DNA of 64,000 nucleotides from Lycocorax pyrrhopterus obiensis. Taxonomy: Eukaryota; Chordata; Aves; Passeriformes; Paradisaeidae. Where the stretch lies: contig JACSVZ010000009.1 of NCBI GenBank assembly GCA_014706295.1, positions 36,343,768-36,407,767 of the forward strand, given 5' to 3'. Below, piece after piece: positions 10,341 to 21,772 of the stretch (positions are counted from its first letter, which is position 1; each line of letters starts with the position of its first letter). Made by a program: the position numbers and the translations under genes. The notes beneath the pieces were generated by a model, which saw only the letters and a program-made list of their open reading frames with translations, was not told the DNA's origin and did no database searches.

Positions 10341-13300
10341 CAAAAAATCAGACTTATAGCTCTGCTATCTGGGTGTATCGATGACATATGTAGGGGTTTC
10401 TCCTGGGTTGCGGGGAAGGCTGATTGATGCAAAAGGAAAGCTCCTGATTAAAACCACTTACCAAATCCATCAGCCGCAGGAATATTTACTGCTGTGTGTG
10501 CTGCTGATTTCACAGATGAAAATATGACTTAAAAAAAAAAGGAGAACGTGGTTTTTTGTAAACAGACCTTCTAAAAATTTGTTAATTGTTATTTGCTGGT
10601 GGGGATACATTGTGGAAATATTCCTATGAAGTGATTTTATGGTTATATAGTTACTAAAATAACTAAGGAAATGGAACACCTTGAAAAAATATTTTCGTCT
10701 GTTTAGCAAAAAAGAAAAAAAGCCCCCAAAACTTCTCTCTGGTACCTGGTTTGGCAAATATGCATTTTCTAAGTGAACCAATGAAATCAGAAGAGAATAT
10801 TTATTACAAAGGTGTGCCAGGCTACAAACTTTTTTCTTGGAGAAATGCTGGATGGTTTCTACCAGGAATATGTTAGATTAATCAGCTCTCTGAGTCCTGG
10901 AGGGAAATCACAGTGGAATACCCAAACTGCTGTGTAGTCACATGTAAATCTCTCTGACAACCTGGAGGCACAGATCATTTGCTCAGTGTTCGGTTCCAAC
11001 AACAATCTCGTGGAGGAAAATACCTTGTTTGCTTATAAAAAGATTGTAGCTGAATATGTAATTGCTGAGAACAGAGCACTGGGATCCCAGGTCTCCAGGA
11101 TGAAGATCTGGATCCTTTGTCTTTATTTTGGGGGAGAAAAAGCCTTAAGTCAGTTTGCCTGTGTGTAAACAAGGCTTCACATTGCATGCCTTGTGGGAAA
11201 GTAGTGAAATGCTTTCTTTTTAAAGGTGCTCGGTGTAAATGTCATGTTCCTGGCTGAAGTCTTTGCTGGGCCCAAAGGCAAAGCGTAATATCAAATGACT
11301 TCTACAATTTTCAGTCTGGGACGTCTCTTGACCCGTGTGCACAGATGATGAACAATTTCTGCTTTCTGGGTTGGCTTCTTTGCCTCTTGGTGCAGAAGTT
11401 GTCCTGAAAGCGTGCCAGGAGCCTAAGTCATAGGTAAGCAGTAGAAATGATTTTATGTATGAAAGACTCAATTCTGTTAATATTCATATAAATTCTACTA
11501 GAAAGGCAGTTCAAAAGAAAACTCAAAGCAGTAGATCATAAAAGTATTCATCATTAAATACAAGACTTTGACTTGTTTTTAGATTAAAATAATAGAAATG
11601 TTACACTTAAAACCAAAATGTGAGACAAATCCACGTGCTTTGGAGAACTGAACAGCATCCAGAGGAGGCAGCTTACACAGGAGCGCATTCATTGTCAACA
11701 TCTGATGCTGAAAAGGTCAATAGTTAATTAAATAATCCATCACCTTGGGATAGAGAGCCGTCCTCACTTCTGACAATCAGTGGCAGAAATATTAAAAGGT
11801 CAGAAAATGAGTTACTATATATTGTGTTTTCTTTCTGTGTGTTATAAAGATGTGGCTTGTGTTGAGTGGTGCAGGCATGAAGACAGGTGGGAAGAAATAT
11901 TAGCTGTTGCCCAAATATTTTCTTAGATGCTCTTTTACCAGGCTTCTTTATGTGTGGGCTTCTGAATCGATGGACCTCAAAGATGTAGTAAACTTTTACA
12001 ATGACGATTTAAGACTGTATCACAGAATTTATAACACTCTTTAATTATCAGTGTATTTTCGGCAGCATTTTTCTCCTGTGCTGCTTGAGGTTTGTACTGG
12101 CATAAACTGGGTGAGCATGGTGATATCCAGGTTTTGTTTAGATATGGGGTAGAGTTACTTTGGGAGCCCTAGAGGCAGTTTTTTGGTGCTTATTTCCTTG
12201 ATCTGATGGGTATAGCAGGGTAAACAAATTCCACTCAATGACTCCTGCGTGTGTCGTTCTGCCAGGGCATGGTACGTACCTGGTTCCAGGGCTATCCTTA
12301 TGAATAATTGTATTCCTTATTATAAGGTCACGCTGTTAGACACTGAGAGTTTATAAATAATTTAAATTAAATATAATAACTGTGTTGCCGTAAATATTTT
12401 TTTGCTTTTTCTGGTTGTCTTTTGCAAAAATCTTTCCTTCCCTGATTGTGCGGCTGCTCCCTAATTTTGTTTGTCAGACGATGAGTGTGGCTGACTTGGT
12501 GCATTTTTCCATTCCTTTCTCAGGATAGGCCGAAGTTTTCTTGTTTTCTGAATGGAAATTGGGTTTTCCATACGAAGGAAAACAACTGACTGATGTTTCT
12601 GTGCCCAACACAGCTGGAGGGGGCTCCTTTAAGCGATGCCCTTCTCACCCTCTCCAACAGCCCCTTTATGCTGGGGCCCCCGAAAATAAAGGAAGGGCTA
12701 CGAATGCCCCAGAACAGGGACGTGCTTCCCTCGTCTCCCACAGTGCTGAAACAATATGAATTTATTAATCCTCTCTCTGTTTCTGAGTTTTCTTAATTTT
12801 ACTTTCCTGGTACGTAGCTTTTACCCTGAGTGTAAAAGTCGCCGCGCTGAATTCCGGCAAGTGTTATATGATTATTTTATCTCTCACTATAAAGAGTTTT
12901 GAAAGACTTTGTATGAGAGGCAATATAAAAATAAATTGAATTGAACTATGGCTTCACCTCCCCACTTTTTTAGTGCAGAAACCTTTAGAGCAAAAAGTGC
13001 AATATAAGGACAAAGGAGGAGATTAAGACTGTGTCATGAAAGAGGTGACGCTGGGTGACAGGTCCGACCCTGCCTGAGCAGTTTGGTGGGTTTGCAGTCA
13101 GCTGTGTATTAATTAGATTTTAAGAATGTTCACAACTGGGGAAAAGCCTGTTTGTATTTTTAGTGGGAAGGTTATTTTAAGCCATGAGAAAGGTATTAGG
13201 TATTATCTACTGTGGTGCATTTATATAAACAAAGGTCTACCTGATGGCTGTGCAAACATCTGTTCTGTTCTTACCCAACATTGCACGGTTCATTAACACT

Positions 13301-14326
13301 TACCCTGTTGGCCTCTGAAAGGCCAGTTCTGGAAGCACATAATCTTACTTACAGATCCACAGTTGCAATAATTTGACTTTTAAAAGAAAATATTCTTAGC
13401 TTGGGGGTAACGAGAGCTTTTTTTGCTGTTTTTTGTTTGTTGTTTAGTGTGTGTTAGTCCCACAGTAAAAATATGATTTTATGTTTTACAACGCCGGCTC
13501 AATAAATTACATTAATAAATGAGTCCTGGTTCATGAGAAGTGCTGTATTTTGACAATATCAGCCAACCTTACCATTTGTTTAAGCAGGAAAAGTGGGGAG
13601 CCAAAATAAAGCTGTTACAGAAGAAATCTCAAGAATGTTTATGAAACTTTGCTCTAGCTACATTTATTAGGAGTAGAAGTGTAGTCTTAATTTGTCATGC
13701 AGAATTCCAGGGGAGTGAGTAATTTCTAGAGCTTCTCTAAATGCCAGGACTTAATATTTTTCTGCAGCAATTTGTTTGTAAACATGGAGCAAATTGTATA
13801 GGTTGCAATGTGACAAAAAGGTATCTAGGATTTGTCATCTTCTGGTAACAGCTGTTGGGTTTATTTTATAGCATCTCATGGGGTTTTTTGGATAAATGCT
13901 CTGCTGATGGCAAGCAAAAGCACCCTGAGGATCTCTGATGGTGGGCACGCACAAAGTTTAACTGTAATAAGCTGTTTGTCAGCGTTTTGCTCTCCAATGG
14001 ATCTGCTCCCCCAGGTCGCAGCCGTTCCCACCAGGGTGTCTATGTGTCACCTTCAGAGAAACCCACACTGAACAGGAGGCAAACTCCAGGCAAGATGGTA
14101 ATCTCCCTTCTGGCAGGGAGAATTTTATGATGTGAAGAGGGGAATCAGAGCTTCCTAAGGAAGATTTTTAAGGGAATGGAATTCATGAATTTTACTTGCC
14201 AGTTTCCCTGGTGCTGCAGGAGCCCAGGATATCTTTTTTGTCACTCCCAGCTCTCTTTCTCATCTTGCGACATACTGTAGTTGTGGACTTTGGTCTTTTA
14301 TTTGGTAGTCTGAGGCTACATTTTTG
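10341..14326. other. Noncoding stretch, no gene recognised
   Basis: Unique, mostly AT-rich sequence without recognisable interspersed repeats. A small CpG-bearing spot (GTCGCCGCGCTGAATTCCGG) lies at about 12838-12857. T/G-rich low complexity occurs near 13417-13450. Reading frames are short and in conflicting phases. A good 3' splice-site match near 11395 pairs with a GTAAGC at 11434, but all three frames between them contain a stop. Confidence 0.65.
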
Positions 14327-14402
14327 TTTGTGGTGGACCTGCAGAGCTGGGTTAATGGTTGGACTCAATGAGCTTAGAGGTCTTTCCCAACCTTAATGAT
14401 CC
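14327..14402 (+). mobile_element. CR1 retrotransposon fragment, 3' tail, + orientation
   Basis: A short remnant of a CR1 3' end, recognisable from GGGTTAATGGTTGGACTCAA, then GAGCTTAGAGGTCTTTCCCAA and CCTTAATGATC. It is the same tail subgroup as the copy at 5474. The terminal ATTCTATG repeats have decayed. The left boundary is uncertain and related sequence may begin some bases earlier. Confidence 0.85.
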
Positions 14403-15299
14403 CAGCGAGCAGTGGAGATGGAGATGATGCTGAGGGCCTCAAATCTACCACATCTGTTTTATGGGGCTAGCCTTGGACTGAGGCTGGTGTGGCCCCATGG
14501 ACTGACTCCCTGGTGCTGATGGACTGCTTTGGGTTTGCCCTTCGTGTGCACCAGCATTTTAGTGCCATTCCAAGGGCACCCAGCAAGTGAGTGGTTTCCA
14601 GACAGCTCTTTGCAGTGGGATGGATAGCAGGGACTGGGAGATGTCTTGCAGAAGTTCACTCTGGACTCAAGAGAAAATACGTGCAGAAACACACACCTGA
14701 ATGTTAGACAATGTTTTGTGGCCTTACCTTACGTAGCATGATGAGCTGTGTTCTCAAAACTCTTCAATGTTAGATGTTTCTAGCATGCTTAAAATCATTC
14801 CCATGCCCTCATTCAGTCTTTGTGCAGGAGGCAGGTGAATATCGCCATAGGTGCCATCAGCGCATCCCTAGGCTGAATGTGAGCACAGCAGAAACCTCAG
14901 TGAATTCATGGAAACCACATTTTAGGCACATTATTACCTTGGGAGGGAGATGAGCCTGTCTGCACTAGACACGTGCTTTCCTGAATCCTTTCCGAGGTTT
15001 CTCATATTTGAGTAATGTGGCAGTGAGTGAACCAGCACATCAGTTCTCATGGTCCCCTGCTCCCCAGATCGATTACACCCTGTCACACCAGCACAGCAGA
15101 AGTCATCGTCTAAGGGGAAAACCCACTCGTTTCTCACTGCATTCCCAACCGCTTCAGAACCTCTGCCAGCACATGTTAGCTCTGATAACATTTTAAGATA
15201 CTGCTCTATTGAAATGAAAGCCTTGCTTGCAAGGCCACGCTGTCTGAAGTTCTCCCATCCCTCATTTAAATCCAGCGTAATTAGCCCAACTACAGACCT

Positions 15300-15600
15300 T
15301 GTTGTTATACATGCTGAAGTATAATGGCTGCTATTATAGCAGCTTGCAGCAGCAAAGATATATGATTTTGAATGATATGTCAAGGAAAAATAAACATGTT
15401 TCATTTCTTCATTAGATAATGTTTATTTATAGCACAATATATATCTACCTCCACTGTACCATTAAAGTTTTGACTGCTTTTTAACTATAAAATTTGATAT
15501 TGTTGTGGCAGCTGCACTGCTCAAATGATTGCAATAGTACAGCTGTTATCAAAGAGTAAGATTTACAGCTGCCCTACATGGTGTAAAGATATGTGCATAT
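15300..15600. promoter_or_regulatory. Candidate regulatory block with clustered CAGCTG E-boxes
   Basis: AT-rich, repeat-free sequence with three CAGCTG E-boxes at 15509-15514, 15540-15545 and 15566-15571. A 7-3-7 dyad lies at 15327-15343 (GCTGCTA, spacer TTA, TAGCAGC). CAGCTG is the preferred site of several tissue-specific bHLH factors, such as the MyoD and ASCL classes, and close clustering is a common enhancer feature. Conservation and activity are not tested here. Confidence 0.3.
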
Positions 15601-17300
15601 TTACTTTGTGTTTTACTACTTGTGTCCTATATTTTAATGACACAAGGTGAGAAGAAATAGTGAAATAATAAACTCTTTTTGCTGCTGCAAAAGCAAATGG
15701 CACTATTTGTTTAAAGTCTGGTGTTTAATTTTCTATTGTGCTATGAAAAAGTTTTTTCTCTCCGTTATTTTGGTTTATTTAAATATATTTTACATGTTAG
15801 TAGCAATCTTAGGGGTTTTTTTTACTTTTTTACTTTTCAGAGAAGTGCTCTGGAACTGAAGTGAGAACGACATGCTTGATGAAACATGTCAAGCTACATT
15901 ATATTGTAGGTAAGGATCAATATTTTAACCCTTGGATAGATTGTTAGAGCACAGCGAGCAGCAGCTTCCCTCATTGGTGCTTTCTAGGAAAATTAGATGA
16001 ATGTGTGAATAGGGCACCCATATCCACTTTTATGAGGCTGCTGTCGCACATGACCCTATTGCAGCAGGTCCCTGAGCCCTACACCGCGTATGAAAAGAGG
16101 CTCAGAAAATCTCTTGGTAAAGGAAAGGGTGAGAAAATCTGTCCAGCTCAATGATCAGGTCCTGAACACGAATACAAATAATTTATAGACAGTGTTGAGC
16201 TCTCCTGCCCAAACCCAAGGCTGGTTTCCATGGGATTCATATTTTCTAACCACAGTACACAGCATTTGCAGAGTAAGCATCTTTGGCTGCTGTTCTGATT
16301 TTGTTAGTGACCAATGTCTTTTTACAGATCCTTCTTTTTTTCCACTGGTTGGATCTCACTCAACAAGGAGTGCCTAATCAAAAGGGCCTGCAAGCAGAAT
16401 TGGGTTATTTCGTGAAGGCTGAGGTCCTTCAGCAGGAATGCGACACAGATTGAGTGCAATGGATAGTCTTGTGTATAAGAGGAGAATTTAAAATTCAAGC
16501 GTTCTCTGAAGCTCTAAAACCAGAAGGAAACAAAAGGAGAAATTAAGCTACAGAGGAGAGGTGAGTGATAGACTTTACATTCTTAATTAATTCTTATGAC
16601 CCGCTTTGTGCATCTTTATTTGGTTGATGTTAAGTCCAGTCATGTCTGTGTGAAATTCAATTATGTTGCCTTTTCTTGAGTGGGGAAGAAGGGATATTGG
16701 TTGTCCCTTAAGATAATCCATAAGGCAGTATTCCTCACTCTAGTCTGTGTTCAGTTGACTCAATCATGTATTGGTGTTTCCTACCAAACTCTTTTATGTC
16801 TTAAATCTATTACATTTATATTTTTCCTGCAATTTTTGTTTGTTTGAAACAGGAAAACATTAACTACAGGAACTTATCTGCTCTCCTTTGAACTCACTTC
16901 TGCCTGTTGCCTTGAACATTTCCTATGCCTAAAGTAGGTACTTTTATCTCTCTACCATATTTTGAATATATTTGAATGAAATAAGAAGAGTGTTTGAGAC
17001 ACCTCCAGCTGGAAGAGCTGAGCACTGGACAACGGGGTGTTCGCAAGCTCTTGCTGAAGATGCAGCCTGCACGTTATGGACTGGAGTGTCAGGACTCTGC
17101 CAGGTTTTAATGCACTGTACCAACTCTTTTGACTTGGTGGGGAAAGTGACTCCTCGTGTTTCAGTACATTTTGGTTTTTTAGCTACCTGTACCTTTTTCT
17201 GCCGCTATGTATGCTTTGAAAGCTATGTAAAAATGTGAAAATAGGCTTTCTCATGAGGTCTCCTTTGCTTCCTGGACTTTCTCATGTCGTGAATCCAAGA

Positions 17301-17390
17301 ATAGACTTTTGTCTTGATATTTTGGTGTTTCTTTTTTTTTTTTTTTCTGCTCATACAGAACAAAAGTCTATGACAAATTAAAAAAAAAAA
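17301..17390. repeat. Inverted repeat (11-bp arms) with T15 and A11 runs
   Basis: ATAGACTTTTG at 17301-17311 is exactly matched by its reverse complement at 17361-17371. The spacer contains a 15-base T run (17332-17346), and an 11-base A run (17380-17390) follows the right arm. I know of no mobile element with these ends. It may be a decayed insertion or chance. Confidence 0.7.
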
Positions 17391-17604
17391 GAAAAATGAG
17401 AACATCATGTCTTGCAAAAGATTTGGCTCTGGGTTTGAGAAAACCTCCATGCTTGCTATTATTTTACTCAGCCATCCCTACCATGAGATTACTTTGCCTT
17501 AGGGTGATGGCTTGTAGGATTTACTCAAGCATTACTTCTTATCAAAACTTTGACCAGCAACTTGGTGATCACTGGAGTCCCCAAGCACAGACTTTACAGG
17601 GAAC

Positions 17605-17770
17605 TTACAGGCTCAGTTAAAATGCAAATTACTGCTAATTGGGCAAACGAGCTACCAGTAAAGCAGATATGGCAAGTGAGTTGACATTAGGTAAAGTAGA
17701 AGTGATAATTAATAAACCGGCAATTTGGACGGGTCATTGGTTTAGCTCTGCTCGGTCAATAGCTGCTGTC
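17605..17770. promoter_or_regulatory. Candidate regulatory block with POU octamer and homeodomain sites
   Basis: A canonical POU octamer ATGCAAAT at 17622-17629 is followed within a few bases by CTAATTG. GATAATTAATAAA and GGGTCATTGG follow further on. The sequence is unique and free of known repeats. It resembles the compact motif groups of vertebrate developmental enhancers, but this is texture-based inference. Confidence 0.25.
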
Positions 17771-18950
17771 TCTGTGCATTTTGGCTGAAGTTGCACCAAG
17801 GAAAAAGGGCACTTTTGTGATAACCACTCTGCCCAGGCCAGACAGATGTGCTGCACCACATCTGTCCTACCAATCCCAACAGCTTTTGGCAGAGGTAGGG
17901 CTCTCCTAATGTGGGGGGAACCTCACAGGGACTTCATACCTATGGAGACCGGTATTTTGGATTAATTCACCTTAAATAAGCTTAGTATTAGTTTTCAGTC
18001 CTTTTGCTGCTTTTTTCCCCAAAACCCCACCAGATATTACTGAAGATCAGATTTTGCAATTACAGAGTAACCACATCCTAATCCTGGGTTTTCCTGCTAA
18101 TCAGAAACAATTTTTCCGTTGTCGGTTGTGTTCTCTTAATTCATTTTGTCTTAACTCTTTCACTACACTTAACAGAAGATAGATGCCTAAAATTTTCACC
18201 TCTGCTCATGTGGGGAGCTTTTACACTGACCAGACATCAGCAGTAACTTTAATATTATGTTACAAAAATATTCTTTGAGCATCTTAAGCACATGACTCTT
18301 CGATGTTCAGGAAACAGGAATGAAAACCAGTAGCTCTGCTATAAAGACCTCTGCATCATCTGTTGAGTCCATTTTCCTCATTTAAAGTAGACAAAAAAAA
18401 AAGAGAACCGTAAAGAAGATAGAAAATAAGTAGCTGAAAAACCCACTGAAATAACACACCCACTAAAATAATGAAGTCATAAACACAAGGAAAATTTGTG
18501 TTAAGGCTACAAAAATACTTTACCTCAGTTCCCTTGGGGCTTGTCTTTACAAGACACATGGCCCTTTTCACTTTATGAGAAGAATCCAAGACGCTCAGCT
18601 GTATTTCCAAGGCTGGGCAATACTTTAAGAAAATATTGTAAGTCTGCTATGTCTGGTCTGACCCAGGACCCTGCCTGAAAAAGCTTTATAAATATGCTGG
18701 AGCAGAGGTTTGACTTGAAGTATACCTGCCATCACCTGATGATGCACCCTGGCCCATTAGCTGATTCGTTATTGAGCTGATCCCTTAATGAGGGATCATC
18801 CCAGAGCGCTCCTTTTAAAACTCAAATGTTGAGTATCTCAACTGTGCGACTGTGTTTTGAGACTGAACAAAAGCAAAACCCATAAAGCAATAATTTGTTT
18901 ATCCTTTCTCAGGCACCGAGTCACTGTTTTGTGCTTCACAAACATGTTCC

Positions 18951-19005
18951 TATCATAGAAAGTTTTGGGTTGGGAAGGACCTTAAAGATCACATGCAATA
19001 AAATC
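18951..19005 (-). mobile_element. CR1 retrotransposon fragment, 3' tail, - orientation
   Basis: The + strand reads ATCATAGAAAGTTTTGGGTT, then GGGAAGGACCTTAAAGATCA. This is the reverse complement of the common CR1 tail (tgatctttaaggtccttcccaacccaaaa...). Similarity fades to the right, so the 5' boundary is uncertain. The copy is old and short. Confidence 0.85.
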
Positions 19006-21342
19006 TCCATCTTTCTGTCTACCATCTCGTTGCTTCTATATACATTCCAGGGGATACAAGTCCAGGTCTTGCTCCCACACACTGATGAGGTGATGCAGAA
19101 GTATTTGCAGAACTAACACTGCCTCTGGTTTGCATCCACTGAAGCTGCAGTGATACAGGCTTAGATAGCTCTGTCTTTGCAATATTTATGCCGTTGTTGT
19201 CTTCTAGGTCTTAGAAGTCCTTCCCAGTGTCACACAAAATTAGCATTTCCTGTGACCGGAGTCAATAAAATCATTTACGTGAGCAAATGCTGCTGATTAT
19301 GAAAAGCAATTGTATATTTTAGTGATTATGGCCATATTTTGACCAGAAGTATTTCGACACTTCAGCAAAGTGCCAGATTTTCAGCAGGGCTTGTAACCCG
19401 GTGCCTTTGATTCTAAATCTTGTGGCCAGGTTTTTATTGTGATGAACACCCAAAGAGCGCTGGGAGGGCTGAGCTCTGTGCTGAGGAGGGAAGGGAGGCC
19501 TCGGGGAAATCCTGCTCTGCCTCTGGCAGCCTGGCAGTGGCTCCCGGGGTGATTCCTCCCCAGGCTCCAGCACGAGGGGCAGCGAGGCTCTGAGTGCGTG
19601 AGAGCCACACGCAGCTCTGTCTTTCAGTCGTGACTGCACGTGTGGGTGGCACAAAGAGGAGTTTGGAATGTTTTTAGGGAAGTTTCTCTTTCTTCATGTG
19701 CCATGTTAGACAGGATTGCAGCATTATCTGATAAAACAAATCTCAGCATCTCTTTGAAGAAAATGCTTCTGTGGCAGGGTTTTTGCAGATACAAAAAGCT
19801 GGGCTTGTGTTTAGAGCCACAAAGAGGGGGCTGGACGCAGCTGTAGAGGTGACACAGAACTGATTTCACAAGGCCTCCATCTCCCCCTCAGTGTGACAGT
19901 CAGGATGTGTTGTACCAACAACATCCTTGTCCTCCTTCCCACTGAAAATGTTTCACCTTTTTATGACCTCATGGCAGAAAAAAAAACCTTTTTGACTTCT
20001 TTTCTCTAGGGCAATGGTTCTCCTTAGAGATTCAAAATGAAAATTGTTTTGCCTGTTTAATCACCTTTTAACAATGCAGCAAAGCCATTACTAAGTTGAA
20101 CTGAAATTATTTTCTTACGATCACATAAAAGAGGAGAAAAGTGTACATACTGTCTTTGGACTCTTACTTTAGTGACAGTATTGAATATATTCTATTATGA
20201 AAAGACATTTATAACCTCTTAAATTTACTCTTTCTCTATCTGATCTGGCATTTGCTGCCTCCATCCTGGTGACCATATGTGTGCGCTATAGATCAGTGTG
20301 CATGTGTTGCATGGAAGGAGGAAGAGGGCTGACCAACTAAATCCACCAGAAAAAAATATGATACAGCACCAATCTGCTGCAATGCTTTTCTCAGTGTCCA
20401 GAAACTCTCTTTTCAATCAGGGCCTCTCGGCTCTGCTGCATTTTTCCGGAGCTCCATTTCCGTCCTAAAAGAGGGGTGGATGTAACAAGAAATGTACTTT
20501 GTCAAGGCTGGTTTGGGAAATATGTTGGGGGTTGAGTTCAATTTTCTGTAAAGTTTCTCTTTGTTCTGTTTTTTGGTTTGGTTTTTGTTTGGTTTTTTGT
20601 TGTTGTTGTTGTTGTTAATCTGGGGGGTTTTTTGTGGGTTGTTTGTGGGTTTTGTTTTGCTATGATTTTCTTCCATAGGCGAAGCAGGACAGGAATTCTG
20701 TCTCAGACATGGGAAGTGTCCTTTCCAAGCACATAAGGAAGTCTGGTTTGCAGCAGCAGGTAAGATGATCCATTGCTTGACACTGCAGAGGGTTATCCAG
20801 TATCACACAGGTCAAGGGGCCGTGTGTCCAACTTGTAAAATTTCTCATCTGCTCCTTTCGCACTGGAGGGGGGGGAGTTGGTGTTCATTGCCCTTTCTGC
20901 TCTGTAGGATTTCTGCTACAGATTTAAAATATGCAACTTCTCTACTCCTGCAGCAAAGTCCAATGCCAATCCTGTGTCAGAGATGACTTCTGCAAAAAGT
21001 AAATGAGTAAAAAAACCTGTTGTAAATGAAAGTCCCTTCCTAACACCTAGCATGGGCTGCATTTTATTTACTGTTTCACTCTGATGTTTTTCTACCTGAG
21101 GTGATCACTCAAGCAAATGCGTAAAAACCCCAAGAAATCACATTTGTGTTAGTTTTCTGGCTTGCTGCTCAGAGGTCTGCAGCTTTTTCACAGCACCTGG
21201 AGATAATTTAAGATGTTGGTAGTTTTCAGTAGGCGCAGGAAGTGTGTGTCAGTTGTCAGCATCTGCTGCTCTGTTATGTACAAATACCTCATTTCTGGGC
21301 ATATAAAATTCCCAGCAGTTTTTTTTTATGCGAGACACAGGT
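19006..21342. other. Noncoding stretch, no gene recognised
   Basis: Unique sequence with a G-rich patch at about 19450-19600 in which several short - strand frames stay open. A G/T-rich low-complexity tract lies at about 20567-20662. Directly after it is an exon-like segment (20679-20759), treated as a finding. No repeat family other than low complexity was recognised. Confidence 0.6.
20567..20662 (+). repeat. G/T-rich low-complexity tract with (TTG)n core
   Basis: The + strand consists almost only of T and G, including a TTGTTGTTGTTGTTGTT run at about 20598-20617, a GGGGGG run and repeated GGGTTGTTTGTGGG-like units. It is simple sequence, unstable in length. It also forms a long pyrimidine-poor but T-rich lead into a possible splice acceptor at 20678. 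Confidence 0.8.
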
Positions 21343-21772
21343 GAAATCGTGGAATCACGAAGGCTGGAAAAGACCTTCAAGATCCTTGAGTCCAATCATC
21401 AACCCAGCACCACCACCATGTTCTCGACTAAACCGTGTCCCCTAGTGCAATATCCACACTATTTTTGAAAACTTCAAGGATGGTGATTCCATCACTTCCC
21501 TGGAAAGCCTATTCCCGTACTTGTCAACCATTCCCATGAAAAACATTTTCCTAATATCTAACCTAAACCTCACCTGGTGCAATTTGAGGCTGTTTTGTCC
21601 TGTCCCTTGCTACCTCAGAGAAGAAACAGAGCCCACCTCACCAAAACCTTCTTTCATAGAACTGTGGAGAGTTACATGTGTCCCCCCTGAGCCTCCTTTT
21701 CCGCAGCCTAAACAACCCCAACTCCCTCAGCCACTCCTCATCAGACTTGTGCTCCAGACCCAAACCCTACTG
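21343..21772 (-). mobile_element. CR1 retrotransposon fragment (about 430 bp), - orientation
   Basis: One of the longest CR1 copies in the window. Read on the + strand it starts with the antisense tail (GAAATCGTGGAATCACGAAG, then GCTGGAAAAGACCTTCAAGA). It runs through GATGGTGATTCCATCACTTC, then TTTTCCTAATATCTAACCTA and CCTCACCTGGTGCAATTTGA. It ends in CTCAGCCACTCCTCATCAGA, then CTTGTGCTCCAGACC. This matches the CR1 subgroup with an 'aaggttggaaaagacc' type end. The right side is the truncated 5' end and covers the last part of the former second reading frame, which is broken by stops. It is not autonomous. Confidence 0.93.

Larger units (their letters stand above)
14403..18950. other. Noncoding stretch, no gene recognised
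   Basis: Unique sequence holding two candidate regulatory blocks (15300-15600 and 17605-17770), an inverted repeat with poly-T and poly-A runs at 17301-17390, and AT-rich filler. The 156-codon open frame on the - strand at 14934-15404 has no recognisable domain and overlaps open frames on the + strand. An exon-like segment at 15841-15909 is treated as a finding only. Confidence 0.65.

Noticed and set aside
11396..11433. 38-base exon-like segment between a pyrimidine-rich acceptor and GTAAGC
   Set aside because: All three frames contain a stop, the length is not a multiple of three, and it does not fit the phase of the other candidates.
14934..15404. 156-codon open frame on the - strand
   Set aside because: No domain or family resemblance. 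It overlaps shorter + strand frames and runs into a candidate regulatory block.
16435..16560. Segment ending in a strong GTGAGT donor at 16561
   Set aside because: The acceptor is weak and stops occur in every frame.
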